From the NCBI RefSeq assembly GCF_014201735.1, contig NZ_JACHFE010000011.1, forward strand, positions 29,787 to 93,786: DNA of 64,000 nucleotides. The letters run 5' to 3'. The notes beneath the pieces were generated by a model that was not told the origin of the DNA, made no database searches, and worked only from the letters and a program-made list of their open reading frames with translations. Shown here piece by piece: positions 10,023 to 19,026 of this stretch. The position numbers and the translations under genes were made by a program. The number at the start of each line of letters is the position of its first letter. Position 1 is the first letter of the stretch. The DNA is from Marinobacter oulmenensis. GTDB lineage: Bacteria; Pseudomonadota; Gammaproteobacteria; Pseudomonadales; Oleiphilaceae.

Positions 10023-12332
10023 TCAGTCCCGGCGGTTGTGGCGCAGGTTATCGATAATGGATTCCAGCGCCCGGTCAAAGATCAGACCATCATCCAGGAG
10101 GGTGATGTCGCCTTCCGCCAGGGCCTGGGCCAGATCCTCGCGGTGGTATTCCGCCACTTTCGCGCCACTGCGATTGACGAAAATGTACTTGCCGGTAGCC
10201 TTGATGAAAGCCGCCAGTTTGCAGCGCGAACGCTGGTCGTCACGGAGCAGTTCCACCCAGGAGCCAACCCGCAGACGGTCAGCCTGATTCAGCCACTTCT
10301 CGTCGATCGCCGGTGCCGCCTCTTCCGGTTCGGCCATCTTGGCTGTCGGAGCCTCTGCCACGACCTTGGCCGGTTCCGGTGCCTCCGGCAACTCCGCCGG
10401 AGCGGCATCCAGTTGCGGCACATCCAGGTCGGGCTCCTCGTCGGCCGGGGCCGTAACGGGCTCCTCCAACGGGGCCAGTGCTTCAGCTTCGGTCTCGGCT
10501 TCCGGTGCCACCACTGGCTCAACGGGTGCCGGCTCAACCGGGGCGGTCACCAGTTTCTGGAACACGTCCACATGGGCCAGTTCAAGATCCCGAACGGCGG
10601 CATCCGTGGCGAACGGATCCCAGGAAATTTCCTGTAGCGCTGCGCGAAACTCCTCGACGATCTCCGGAATGGAGCGCAGCAACTGCTGCCGGGTTTCATC
10701 AGACACCGGTGACGGATCAACACTCCAGACCAGCCGGCCGGTTTTTGCACAGGCTTCCTGCCATTGCTCGGTGCCCTCACCCCAGCGCAGCGCCACCCAC
10801 TGGAGATAGCGGGTCCAGGGTTCGTTCAGTATCTGCTGGACGGTCTCCGGCACATCCCGGCCGGCGATGTGGTCAGTGATCACCTCTGCTGCCGCCTGGC
10901 TCGCCCGTTCCTGCTTGGCCCGGCCCTCTTCGGCGTCTTTCAGGCGCTGCTCCACCAGTTCCCGGCGACGGCGATCGAGGTCCATGAAATGGGTAAAGTC
11001 TTCAAGCAGTTCCTGGAACAGCTCGGTCCCTTCGGTAAACTCGTTCAGGATACGATCGACCACCTGCTCGATTTTCTCACGCAGGGGGTCCCGGGCACCG
11101 GCCCGCTTCTCCGACCAGCCAATCGCGGCCAGCGCCAGCTCGTTCAGCAGCTTGCGTACCGGATGGCCGCCCCGGTTAAAGAAGTTGGCATCCTTGAGAG
11201 CGACTTTGAGGACCGGAATCTGAAGCCGGCCAATCAGGGATTTCATGACCGGGTGCAGTTGCCGGTCTTCGAGAATGAAGTCGAACAGCATGGCCACCAG
11301 ATTAATGACATCACTGTCAGCCTGGCCGACCGACACATCACCGCTGGAGGCAGCACCAAGCAACGGCTGGAGTTGCTCCCGCAGAGGAACAGCCCCGGCG
11401 GTTTCGGTATTGCTTGCTGCTACCTGAAGCTCGTCGAGCTGGCTCAGCAGATCACTTGTGGCCAGTGCTTTACCACGGGCGTTGCTTTCAACCACTGGAC
11501 CACCCTGTTGATGCAGAAGCGCACTGAGTTCGTTAAATGTAAGCGATTGGCCGCCTTCCTCGTCATCACTGCTTTCCGCTGGCCGGGCGGCAGCTGGACG
11601 TGACGGACGGGGACGGGCAGACACAGGCGGCGCACCAGCCACGGGCGGCCGTTTCATATCCGGCAGGACACCGGCCGATACCAGCAGCTTGTTGCAGTCC
11701 CGGTAGAGTCGGTCCAGCTTGTCCACCAGCAGGCGCTCAAACAGTTTGAGAACCACCAGCTTGGAGCGGATATCAATGTCCAGATCAGAGCTGGCTTCGG
11801 CCAGCCCACCACAGATCACTTCCGGGCTGAGCGGCATCTGCTCATCGGCCAGATCCAGATCCGGAGCCAGATGGCGCACCCGGGCTGCCAGCATCCGCAC
11901 CGATTCCTGATATTGATTGCGCAGGCGGTTGGTGAGGTTGTCGATGGCTACCTGCTGCTCCAGGTCGGCGTTGTCCACCAGCCCCAGGGAATCCTGGTCA
12001 ACCTCCTCAAGCGACCCGGCCGACCCGGAGGGGCGGAAGCGACCCAGTTCGTTGAATGCCTGGCTGACATACTGGAGCACGGACACGGTCATGGACTTGC
12101 GGCGCAGTCGGAGCTCGCGCATGGCATCGAAATAGGCCGTCTGATCCTGATTGGACGCGGCCCGATCTGCCAGCGAAAACAGGGTGTCGTCGGCCTGGTC
12201 GAAAAACTCGCCCAGAACGGTTTTCAGCAACTGCCCCGAGGTGTCGCGAAGACGAACCAGCTCGGATGGAAGCGAAAATCGTTGCGGCACTCCCTGGCCT
12301 GAAAACTGAACAACCTTACTGTCGTGTGCCAT
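10023..12332 (-). CDS. DUF1631 family protein
   Basis: This is a 769-residue soluble protein of unknown function. The N-terminal two-thirds is helical and matches my memory of the DUF1631 family (VLGEFFDQADDTLFSLADRA, LRLRRKSMTVSVLQ, then EEVDQDSLGLVDNADLEQQ). Residues ~595-690 form an acidic Ala/Pro/Glu-rich linker. The C-terminal ~90 residues form a compact module (RVGSWVELLRDDQRSRCKLA, then YIFVNRSGAKV) that looks beta-rich. There are no membrane segments or signal peptide. The ATG at 12332 has a GGAG box. It lies upstream of ampD-ampE on the same strand and divergent from nadC. No function is claimed. Confidence 0.85.
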   Translation of the reverse strand: MAHDSKVVQFSGQGVPQRFSLPSELVRLRDTSGQLLKTVLGEFFDQADDTLFSLADRAASNQDQTAYFDAMRELRLRRKSMTVSVLQYVSQAFNELGRFRPSGSAGSLEEVDQDSLGLVDNADLEQQVAIDNLTNRLRNQYQESVRMLAARVRHLAPDLDLADEQMPLSPEVICGGLAEASSDLDIDIRSKLVVLKLFERLLVDKLDRLYRDCNKLLVSAGVLPDMKRPPVAGAPPVSARPRPSRPAAARPAESSDDEEGGQSLTFNELSALLHQQGGPVVESNARGKALATSDLLSQLDELQVAASNTETAGAVPLREQLQPLLGAASSGDVSVGQADSDVINLVAMLFDFILEDRQLHPVMKSLIGRLQIPVLKVALKDANFFNRGGHPVRKLLNELALAAIGWSEKRAGARDPLREKIEQVVDRILNEFTEGTELFQELLEDFTHFMDLDRRRRELVEQRLKDAEEGRAKQERASQAAAEVITDHIAGRDVPETVQQILNEPWTRYLQWVALRWGEGTEQWQEACAKTGRLVWSVDPSPVSDETRQQLLRSIPEIVEEFRAALQEISWDPFATDAAVRDLELAHVDVFQKLVTAPVEPAPVEPVVAPEAETEAEALAPLEEPVTAPADEEPDLDVPQLDAAPAELPEAPEPAKVVAEAPTAKMAEPEEAAPAIDEKWLNQADRLRVGSWVELLRDDQRSRCKLAAFIKATGKYIFVNRSGAKVAEYHREDLAQALAEGDITLLDDGLIFDRALESIIDNLRHNRRD

Positions 12333-12551
12333 GGGATAGCTCCGGAATGAAATCAGCCAAGAGATTTCGGTACTGATACATCATACGGTCGTATCACGTC
12401 ACCTTGTGTCAACGTTTGTCACCTTTTGTGTAAGCGGGAACTGCGTCACAGTCTACCACTACCCGGGATCCGGTTTTGCGAAAGCCGGGCGCGGGGGTAG
12501 AATTGCCGTCTTTCCACGCTATCCCATGCCAGAGGTGTCTGTTAAACCGCC
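12333..12551. promoter_or_regulatory. Divergent control region between the DUF1631 gene and nadC
   Basis: Two copies of gtcacctt start at 12398 and 12418, exactly 20 bp apart, and the flanking bases (gtgtcaacg, gtgtaagcg) are also similar, giving a helical-phase direct repeat. On the minus strand a TTGACA box falls between the copies. Nearer nadC, ctaccc/gggtag (12459-12464 and 12495-12500) encloses an inner hairpin, ccggtttt-gcg-aaagccgg (12470-12488). An operator for the DUF1631 transcript is an inference. Confidence 0.4.
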
Positions 12552-13391
12552 ATGATGAGTCCCGAACTGCTTCGCCAGTCCCGAGTTGAGACCGTTGCCC
12601 ACAGCCTGCGCGAGGACATTGGCGACGGCGACATCACCGCCCGACTGATCCCGGCGGATCGGAGCGCCCGCGGCCAGGTGATCACCCGCGAGCCGGCCCG
12701 GCTGGCCGGCCGTGCGTGGGTGGAAGAAGTCTTCCGTCAGATAGACCCGGCCGTCACCCTGGAATGGGCCTTTGAAGATGGCCAGGACATGCCGGCGGAT
12801 TCGGTCATCTTTACCATGCAGGGGCCCGCCCGCTCCCTGCTGACGGCCGAGCGTAGCGCCCTGAACTGGTTGCAGACCCTGTCCGGCGTGGCCACCCGCT
12901 GTGCCGGCTACGCCGCCCGGGTCGCCCATACCGGCGTGCGCCTTCTGGACACCCGTAAAACCCTGCCGGGCCTGCGTCTGGCAGAGAAATATGCGGTCAC
13001 CTGCGGCGGCTGCCACAACCACCGGGTAGGCCTCTGGGACGCGTTCCTGATCAAGGAAAACCACATCCTCGCCTGCGGCTCCATTGCCAACGCCGTGGCC
13101 GAAGCCCGACGGATCGCACCGGGCAAACCCGTGGAAGTGGAAACCGAAACCATGGCAGAGCTGCAGCAGGCACTGGAGGCCGGCGCAGACGTGATCATGC
13201 TGGACGAATTCCCGCTGGAGGATATGGCCGCGGCGGTGCGCGATCTTGGCGGCCGGGCAAAACTGGAAGCCTCTGGAGGGATCAACGAGGAGACACTGGT
13301 ACCGGTCGCGGAAACGGGAGTGGATTACATTTCCATCGGCGCACTGACCAAAGACGTCACCGCCGTTGACCTGTCCATGCGCCTGCTCTGA
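12552..13391 (+). CDS. nadC: Nicotinate-nucleotide pyrophosphorylase (carboxylating)
   Basis: This enzyme converts quinolinate and PRPP to nicotinate mononucleotide, the third step of de novo NAD synthesis. The 279-residue length is typical. Recognisable are [11 protein letters not shown] near the N-terminus, the [12 protein letters not shown] segment, [26 protein letters not shown] in the active site, the EVETETM pair and the C-terminal EASGGI and [10 protein letters not shown] phosphate-binding elements. The starts at 12552 and 12555 (tandem ATG) are both possible. The gene is monocistronic and convergent with yqcC, 12 bases away. Confidence 0.97.
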   Translation: MMSPELLRQSRVETVAHSLREDIGDGDITARLIPADRSARGQVITREPARLAGRAWVEEVFRQIDPAVTLEWAFEDGQDMPADSVIFTMQGPARSLLTAERSALNWLQTLSGVATRCAGYAARVAHTGVRLLDTRKTLPGLRLAEKYAVTCGGCHNHRVGLWDAFLIKENHILACGSIANAVAEARRIAPGKPVEVETETMAELQQALEAGADVIMLDEFPLEDMAAAVRDLGGRAKLEASGGINEETLVPVAETGVDYISIGALTKDVTAVDLSMRLL

Positions 13392-13403
13392 GCGGCGCGC
13401 AAC

Positions 13404-13739
13404 TCAGTTCGAAAGCAGCCGGTCCATCTGCTCCAGGGCACTGACCAGGGCATCGCCGGATTCTTCACGGCCCCGGAAATGCTCTTCGGCCATTGGAGCC
13501 ATTCCAGACACGGTGGGTAGCGGGTGACCATTCTCGACCAGTATTTTCATCCGGAAGAGAAAGACAAACTGCAGCCACTGCGGGAACTCCATGGTATCAA
13601 TGCAGAACGGTTTGTCGCTCTGGAAAGCCTCATCGGGCGGCGGCGTCCCTTGCCACAGACCGAGTTCACGCAACTCCACCTCAATGGTCAGCAGAACATC
13701 CGTAACCTGGTCCAGTTGTTCATTGTCCTGGGATTTCAT
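13404..13739 (-). CDS. yqcC: YqcC family (DUF446) small protein
   Basis: This 111-residue cytosolic protein has the conserved YqcC pattern: LLTIEVELRELGLWQ, then PFCIDTMEFPQWLQFVFLFRMK and a C-terminal amphipathic helix (LVSALEQMDRLLS). In enterobacteria the family gene is usually near truC (pseudouridine synthase C); its own function is unknown. The ATG at 13739 follows an AGGTG box; an upstream GTG at 13760 is less likely. It follows hda on the minus strand with a 26-bp gap, so they are probably co-transcribed. Confidence 0.85.
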   Translation of the reverse strand: MKSQDNEQLDQVTDVLLTIEVELRELGLWQGTPPPDEAFQSDKPFCIDTMEFPQWLQFVFLFRMKILVENGHPLPTVSGMAPMAEEHFRGREESGDALVSALEQMDRLLSN

Positions 13740-13765
13740 AACAACACCTGATCTCCGCACGGGCC

Positions 13766-14464
13766 TTACCAGCCCATCACGGTTTTGACAAAAGGAATGG
13801 TCAGGCGACGCTGGGCCTGCAGGGAATTTTCATCGAGGGTATCCAGCATTGCCAGCAGGTCACCCAGCCGGCGTGGCGCCCGCCGCATGATAAAACCGGC
13901 GACCTCATCGGTCATCACCATGCCCCGCTGCTCCGCCCGGGCCATCAGTATCCGGGTGCGGTCCTCGTCCCGATAGACACGGAGCTGAATAACCAGACCG
14001 TGCGCCAGGCGGGAGCCCAGGTCGGCAAGGCCGAAGGGAAACGCGGCCGGCACATCCGAGAGGGAAACGACCAGAAGGCCGCCTCGGTCGAGAATGCGGT
14101 TGTAAAGGTGGAACACCGCCTCTTCCCACTGGGGCTGGCCGGCGATACGGTCCAGATCATCCAGGCAGACAATGTCATGGGTATCCAGTCCGGACAACGC
14201 CTCCGGACCGAAGGGCAGCAATTCCTCAATACTGATACACACCACCGAGCGCCCCAGCTGGTCGCCCTTGTGGCAGACAGCCTGCAGCAGATGGCTCTTG
14301 CCGGTATCGGCATCGCCGCAGACCACCACGACCGGCAGACCTCCGGGTTCGGCGCAGACACTGGCCAGCCGCTCGGCCGCGTCCTGATTGCGGTTGCCAT
14401 GGAAATTATCGAAGCGGGCATCGTCCCGGAGTTTGACTCCCAGGGCCATTTGCGCAGCCGTCAT
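13766..14464 (-). CDS. hda: DnaA regulatory inactivator Hda
   Basis: Hda is an AAA+ protein that, bound to the loaded sliding clamp, stimulates ATP hydrolysis by DnaA and so prevents re-initiation. The 232-residue product starts MTAAQMALGVKL, with the clamp-binding hexapeptide QMALGV. A P-loop is present (GDADTGKSHLLQAV), as are a Walker B (IVCLDDLDRI) and a sensor/arginine region (RRAPRRLGDLLAMLDTLD). The ATG at 14464 overlaps the stop of the upstream phosphatidyltransferase (ATGA) and has a GGAGGG box. The upstream TTG extension has no homology. Confidence 0.95.
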   Translation of the reverse strand: MTAAQMALGVKLRDDARFDNFHGNRNQDAAERLASVCAEPGGLPVVVVCGDADTGKSHLLQAVCHKGDQLGRSVVCISIEELLPFGPEALSGLDTHDIVCLDDLDRIAGQPQWEEAVFHLYNRILDRGGLLVVSLSDVPAAFPFGLADLGSRLAHGLVIQLRVYRDEDRTRILMARAEQRGMVMTDEVAGFIMRRAPRRLGDLLAMLDTLDENSLQAQRRLTIPFVKTVMGW

Positions 14465-15021
14465 AACCGTTTTGCCCTCCAGGCCCTGACACTCCAAACA
14501 AACACATAGTGACCACCGCTGACCAGAGCAGACGCAGCCACCAGCCAGACACCGCCGGTCATGACCCAGGCCGGCATGGGCCAGCCCGCCAGGAATACCA
14601 TCATGGCCAGCACAATCACCACCTGGATCAGCGTATTGAGCTTGCCCACCGGACTGGGCGCCATCTCATAGCGGCCCACACCATAATGATAAGCCAGGGC
14701 GCCGGCAACTATGACCAGGTCCCGCCCCAGCACCAGCGCAAACAGCCAGACCGGGATAACGCCGGTGATCGTCAGCATGAGGTAGGCAACGATCAGCAGG
14801 GATTTATCCGCGAGAGGATCCGCGATGGCGCCCAGACGTGAGCGCCAGTTGAAGAAACGGGCCAGAAAACCATCCAGTGCGTCAGTGACGGCAGCCACGA
14901 GGAAAATCAGCAGAGACAACCGGTAGCTGCCCTGCAGAAGTGCGCCGGCGAAGGGAACAACCAACGCAATTCTCAGAAACGTCAGCGCATTGGGAAGCCA
15001 TCGCAGCTGTTCGGATTTCAC
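14461..15021 (-). CDS. CDP-alcohol phosphatidyltransferase family membrane protein
   Basis: This 186-residue membrane enzyme moves a phosphatidyl group from CDP-diacylglycerol to an alcohol, probably in phospholipid head-group synthesis. The diagnostic motif D-x2-DG-x2-AR-x8-G-x3-D-x3-D is visible in the stretch DALDGFLAR to IADPLADK, and there are about five hydrophobic segments. The start is GTG (15021) with a GGAGG box nine bases upstream. The stop overlaps the hda ATG. It resembles PgsA (glycerophosphate as acceptor), but the substrate cannot be fixed from sequence alone, so no symbol is given. Confidence 0.88.
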   Translation of the reverse strand: MKSEQLRWLPNALTFLRIALVVPFAGALLQGSYRLSLLIFLVAAVTDALDGFLARFFNWRSRLGAIADPLADKSLLIVAYLMLTITGVIPVWLFALVLGRDLVIVAGALAYHYGVGRYEMAPSPVGKLNTLIQVVIVLAMMVFLAGWPMPAWVMTGGVWLVAASALVSGGHYVFVWSVRAWRAKRL

Positions 15022-15044
15022 CTGGCTGCCTCCATCGCAGAGAG

Positions 15045-16349
15045 TTAGCCCTCTGCGTTATCGTCAACCACCCGTCCGGATGGCTGCCAGCGATAGTGCA
15101 AGACCTGGTAGAGCGACTCGAACGCCTGCTCGGCGTCTGCCTCATCCCCTTCCACAATCGGCTCATACGCCACCGGACTCTCGCTGGCGGGCTCACTGCC
15201 AGCATCGGTTCCGCCGGATTGCGACTCCGCTGGTTCCGGGGCCGCTGGCGCGTCATTACCCTGCGCGCCGACCTGCTGAGCCGGACCGTTATCCGGTGTC
15301 TTGGCGGCTTCCGTCACTGGTGCTTCCATGACCACGAACCGGGGATCCAGCGCAATGTATTCCTTGAGCTGACCCAGTTCACCGGAGAATGTCACCTGCA
15401 CGGTCAACCGGCTCCCGCGCACCCGCAACGGATGCACCGACTCCACCGGCGTCAGATTCTCCAGCGCATCACCGACCTTGCCGTAATCGGCCAGTGACGA
15501 CACACCGTCCAGAACAATGTCCACTTTCGGGGATTCCCCGACATCACCGGCGGACACGGCGTAGCGACTGGCATAACCTTCAGCCCAGCGGGAAATCACC
15601 GCATCGGCCAACTCTGCCGGGCTGGAGGCAGTGACTGAATCGTCAGCCCGGGCCTCACCCATGCCGTCATGAGTCCAGTCGGCCCGCCACTGATCACCGG
15701 AACGGCGAACCCGCACCATGGCCAGCGCACCGTAGGAGATGGTTTCCGAGGCATCCCGAATGCGGCCCGTGAACTGCCCCCAGAGATCAGATAGCAGCCC
15801 CCGATCAGACGCAACCTGTTCCGGCGGGAAAGCAACCGGCAGGCCTCGCGAGGCCGCTGCCCATTTGAACGCACGCTGCCACTGGCTGGCACGCTCACTG
15901 GCGCCCGCTTCAGTTAGCAGGTAGCGCCCACCCCGCTCCTGGACCGCCACCCAGGCCAGGGTAAGCGGCCGGTTGGCGCCCCACACGGGCGCCTCAATGG
16001 AGGCCAGCGCGCGGTTGACGCCGACCGCGCCGAAACTCATCTCCAGGCGGTTACCGCCGTTGGCGCTGCGAACCTGGTAGGAGAGCAACAGCGACTCGGC
16101 CTCGTCCAGAACGCCCTCGATGCCGTCCATTCCAAGGACCTCTGCCGTACCCGAGACCCTGACCATGACCCGGCGCAGACCTTCCTCATAGCCGGCCTGC
16201 AGGTCGTCACCCGCGGTTCCGCCGATGGCCACACTGGCATCGTAAAGGCCGGAAACCGTGACAGCCTGGGCCGGTGCGACCACTGTCATGATCGCAAACA
16301 GTGTGGCGCCAATCAGGCATCGGAGAATGCTGCGTCCTGGTCCAGTCAT
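15045..16349 (-). CDS. DUF2066 domain-containing exported protein
   Basis: This 434-residue protein has a clear signal peptide (basic MTGPGRSILRCL, hydrophobic core LIGATLFAIMTVV, cleavage after APAQA), so it is probably periplasmic. The body matches my memory of DUF2066: VSGLYDASVAI, then AGYEEGLRRVMVRVSG and LLSYQVRSANGG. A C-terminal low-complexity acidic tail (about residues 345-400, Ala/Pro/Glu/Ser-rich) follows. It is the first gene of a minus-strand run with the phosphatidyltransferase, hda and yqcC, and it is divergent from purM. The function of the family is unknown. Confidence 0.85.
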   Translation of the reverse strand: MTGPGRSILRCLIGATLFAIMTVVAPAQAVTVSGLYDASVAIGGTAGDDLQAGYEEGLRRVMVRVSGTAEVLGMDGIEGVLDEAESLLLSYQVRSANGGNRLEMSFGAVGVNRALASIEAPVWGANRPLTLAWVAVQERGGRYLLTEAGASERASQWQRAFKWAAASRGLPVAFPPEQVASDRGLLSDLWGQFTGRIRDASETISYGALAMVRVRRSGDQWRADWTHDGMGEARADDSVTASSPAELADAVISRWAEGYASRYAVSAGDVGESPKVDIVLDGVSSLADYGKVGDALENLTPVESVHPLRVRGSRLTVQVTFSGELGQLKEYIALDPRFVVMEAPVTEAAKTPDNGPAQQVGAQGNDAPAAPEPAESQSGGTDAGSEPASESPVAYEPIVEGDEADAEQAFESLYQVLHYRWQPSGRVVDDNAEG

Positions 16350-16473
16350 GTATCACCCTGCGGTTGTCGAGAATCGCGCACAGGATACACCATCACTCCC
16401 TGCCAGAGTAGCAAGCGGGGGTGCGCACTGTTAAAATCCGCCGCCTGACCCATTGGCCAACGGTTACTATCCC

Positions 16474-17538
16474 ATGAGCGAACAGAAACCCTCCCTTACC
16501 TATCGCGATGCTGGCGTTGATATTGACGCCGGCAATGAGCTGGTTGATCGCATCAAGAACACTGCGGTCCGTACCCGGCGCCCGGAAGTACTGGGCGGGC
16601 TCGGTGGCTTCGGCGCGATGGTATCGATTCCCGCAGGCTACCGGGAACCGGTGCTGGTATCCGGCACCGATGGCGTAGGGACAAAGCTGCGTCTGGCCAT
16701 GCAACTGCAGAAACACGACAGCATTGGTATCGACCTGGTCGCCATGTGCGTGAATGACCTGGTCGTTGGCGGCGCGGAGCCGCTGTTCTTCCTGGACTAC
16801 TACGCCACCGGCAAACTCAATGTCGACGTGGCCGCCCAGGTCGTGGAGGGCATTGGCGAGGGTTGCTCACAGGCGGGCTGCGCCCTGGTCGGTGGCGAAA
16901 CCGCCGAGATGCCGGGCATGTACGAGGGTGACGACTATGACCTGGCCGGGTTCTGCGTCGGCGTTGTTGAACGCAGTGAGGTCATTGATGGCAGCCGCGC
17001 CCGGCCCGGCGATGCCCTGCTGGCCCTCGGCTCCTCCGGCCCGCACTCCAACGGTTACTCACTGATCCGCAAGATCATTGAGGTGAGCGAGGCGGATCTG
17101 GAACAGCCCATGGGCGACACCACCCTGGCCAACGCCCTGATGGCGCCGACCCGCATCTACGTGAAAAACCTGCTGCAACTGATGCGCGAGGTCGACGTCC
17201 GGGCCATGTCGCACATTACCGGTGGCGGCTTGCCGGAAAACATTCCCCGGGTTCTCCCGGATGGCACCGTGGCCACCATTGATACCGAAAGCTGGCAACT
17301 GCCACCGGTGTTCCAGTGGCTGCAGGAGGCCGGCGGCGTGGCTTCGGAAGAGATGTACCGCACCTTCAACTGCGGTGCAGGTATGATTGTCTGCGTGCCC
17401 GAGGAACAGAAACAGCTGGCCATGGACACGCTGAACGCCATGGGCGAGACCGTCTGGCAGATTGGCGTTCTGGAAGCCGCTGACAGCGCCGACAGCAAAC
17501 CGGCCGTGCGTTACGCACCGGGGATGCTGTCGTCATGA
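16474..17538 (+). CDS. purM: Phosphoribosylformylglycinamidine cyclo-ligase (AIR synthetase)
   Basis: This enzyme performs the fifth step of de novo purine synthesis, closing the imidazole ring of FGAM using ATP. The 354-residue product has the PurM landmarks [64 protein letters not shown] and [13 protein letters not shown]. The ATG at 16474 aligns with the family start; a TTG at 16453 would add seven residues. Its stop overlaps the purN start (ATGA), so the two are translationally coupled. Confidence 0.98.
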   Translation: MSEQKPSLTYRDAGVDIDAGNELVDRIKNTAVRTRRPEVLGGLGGFGAMVSIPAGYREPVLVSGTDGVGTKLRLAMQLQKHDSIGIDLVAMCVNDLVVGGAEPLFFLDYYATGKLNVDVAAQVVEGIGEGCSQAGCALVGGETAEMPGMYEGDDYDLAGFCVGVVERSEVIDGSRARPGDALLALGSSGPHSNGYSLIRKIIEVSEADLEQPMGDTTLANALMAPTRIYVKNLLQLMREVDVRAMSHITGGGLPENIPRVLPDGTVATIDTESWQLPPVFQWLQEAGGVASEEMYRTFNCGAGMIVCVPEEQKQLAMDTLNAMGETVWQIGVLEAADSADSKPAVRYAPGMLSS

Positions 17539-18197
17539 AGGCAGATCCAGCGCCGCTTCCAACCATCGTTGTTCTGGCCTCAGGCACCGGCAGCAACCTG
17601 CAGGCCCTGATTGATGCCAGCCGTGAACGGGATTTTCCGGGCGAGATCATCGCCGTCGGCAGCAATCGCCCCAAGGCCTTTGCCCTCGAGCGGGCAGCCC
17701 AGGCACACATCAAGACGTTCGTGGTCGACCACACCCAGCACGGGTCCCGGGAGGAGTTCGACGCCCACCTGATGGCCGAACTGCGCCGCCTGGACCCGGA
17801 CCTGATCGTGCTGGCCGGCTTTATGCGCATCCTGACCGAGGATTTCGTCCGCGCCTTCCGCGGCAAGTTGCTGAACGTACACCCGTCCCTGTTGCCGGCT
17901 TACACCGGCTTGAACACCCACCAACGTGTACTTGATGCCGGCGACAGCCTGCACGGCGTGTCCATTCACTTCGTGACCGAAGAACTGGACGGCGGCCCGG
18001 TTATCGCTCAGGCCGAAGTTCCGGTGCTAGCGGACGATACGCCGGACACCCTTGCCGAACGTGTCCAGCAGCAGGAACATCTGCTATACCCGATTGTGGT
18101 GCGCTGGTTCTGCGAGGGCCGTATCCGCCTTGGCGCACAGGACGTGCTGTTTGACGGTGCCGCCCTGGCCGAACCCATGAAGCTGGCGGCCAACTGA
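17535..18197 (+). CDS. purN: Phosphoribosylglycinamide formyltransferase
   Basis: This enzyme transfers a formyl group from 10-formyl-tetrahydrofolate to GAR, the third step of purine synthesis. At 220 residues it has the expected motifs [16 protein letters not shown] (phosphate loop), [23 protein letters not shown], and [24 protein letters not shown], which includes the catalytic His and the conserved substrate loop, followed by [17 protein letters not shown] with the catalytic Asp. It overlaps purM by four bases. Confidence 0.98.
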   Translation: MKADPAPLPTIVVLASGTGSNLQALIDASRERDFPGEIIAVGSNRPKAFALERAAQAHIKTFVVDHTQHGSREEFDAHLMAELRRLDPDLIVLAGFMRILTEDFVRAFRGKLLNVHPSLLPAYTGLNTHQRVLDAGDSLHGVSIHFVTEELDGGPVIAQAEVPVLADDTPDTLAERVQQQEHLLYPIVVRWFCEGRIRLGAQDVLFDGAALAEPMKLAAN

Positions 18198-18240
18198 ACG
18201 TATTGTCATCCTGCTACTTTCCCGGAATCGCTACACTGGC

Positions 18241-18270
18241 CGGGTGCCAGCGTTCTTATGCTGGCACCCG
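18241..18270 (+). other. 11-bp perfect hairpin between purN and the DUF3108 gene
   Basis: The arms cgggtgccagc (18241-18251) and gctggcacccg (18260-18270) pair perfectly around an 8-base loop. There is no T-run on either side, so a standard intrinsic terminator is not supported. It lies 30 bases before the DUF3108 start codon and could affect readthrough, mRNA processing or translation. Confidence 0.55.
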
Positions 18271-18300
18271 ACGGATTTGACGGTCACACGAGGTCTCCGG

Positions 18301-19026
18301 ATGAAACGCCCCTCCCTTGTTTTCAGGCATCTGGGCTGCGGCCTGACCGCGCTGCTGATGACGCTGGCCTCCGTAACAGCCCACGGCCAGGACGCCGCAG
18401 GCCCGGACACTCTGACGCCCTTTTCAGCAACCTATTCGGCCTCCATGTCCAAAGGCATCAGCCTCAGCGGTGCAGGCCGACGCTCCCTCCGACGCCAGGA
18501 GGACAACACCTGGCTGTACCGCACCCGGGTGGACTCCTTCATTGCCGACATCGATGAGTCTCTGGTGTTTCGCTGGGACAACGGCCGGGTTATTCCGCTC
18601 AGGTACCGCTACGAACTGTCCGGACTGATGATCCGTGACCGCAGCGAGTCCATCGATTTTGACTGGCAGGCCGGCACCGCGACCGGCGACCACGAAGGGG
18701 ATCCCTTCACCCTGACACTGAAAGCCGGCACGCTGGACCCACTGGGCTACCAGTTACAACTGCGGCAGGATCTGAAGTCCGGAAAGCGGGAGGTTACCTA
18801 CCCGGTCATCGACAAGGGTGACTATGACGAGGACCGGTTCGCGGTTGTCGACCAGCCGGAAGGCCAGCCGCTGAAGGTGGAGAAAGTCCGGGATGCGGAT
18901 TCAAAACGCCAGACGTTGCTATGGCTGGACCCCGACCAGGACTACCTGCTGGTCCGGTTACGTCAGGTGGAGCCGGATGGCAGCGAATACGAGCTGAAAC
19001 TCAAAGAGGCCCGGCTTCAGGACTGA
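18301..19026 (+). CDS. DUF3108 domain-containing exported protein
   Basis: This 241-residue protein has a signal peptide (MKRPSLVFRHLGCGLTALLMTLASVTAHG). The mature part matches DUF3108 as I remember it: FSATYSASMSKGISLSG, then LYRTRVDSFIADIDE, YELSGLMIRDRS and KREVTYPVIDKG. It is rich in beta-strand patterns and may be a periplasmic or outer-membrane-associated protein; its role is unknown. The ATG at 18301 follows a GAGG box. It commonly follows purMN in related bacteria. Its last 10 bases overlap the convergent avtA gene. Confidence 0.83.
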   Translation: MKRPSLVFRHLGCGLTALLMTLASVTAHGQDAAGPDTLTPFSATYSASMSKGISLSGAGRRSLRRQEDNTWLYRTRVDSFIADIDESLVFRWDNGRVIPLRYRYELSGLMIRDRSESIDFDWQAGTATGDHEGDPFTLTLKAGTLDPLGYQLQLRQDLKSGKREVTYPVIDKGDYDEDRFAVVDQPEGQPLKVEKVRDADSKRQTLLWLDPDQDYLLVRLRQVEPDGSEYELKLKEARLQD

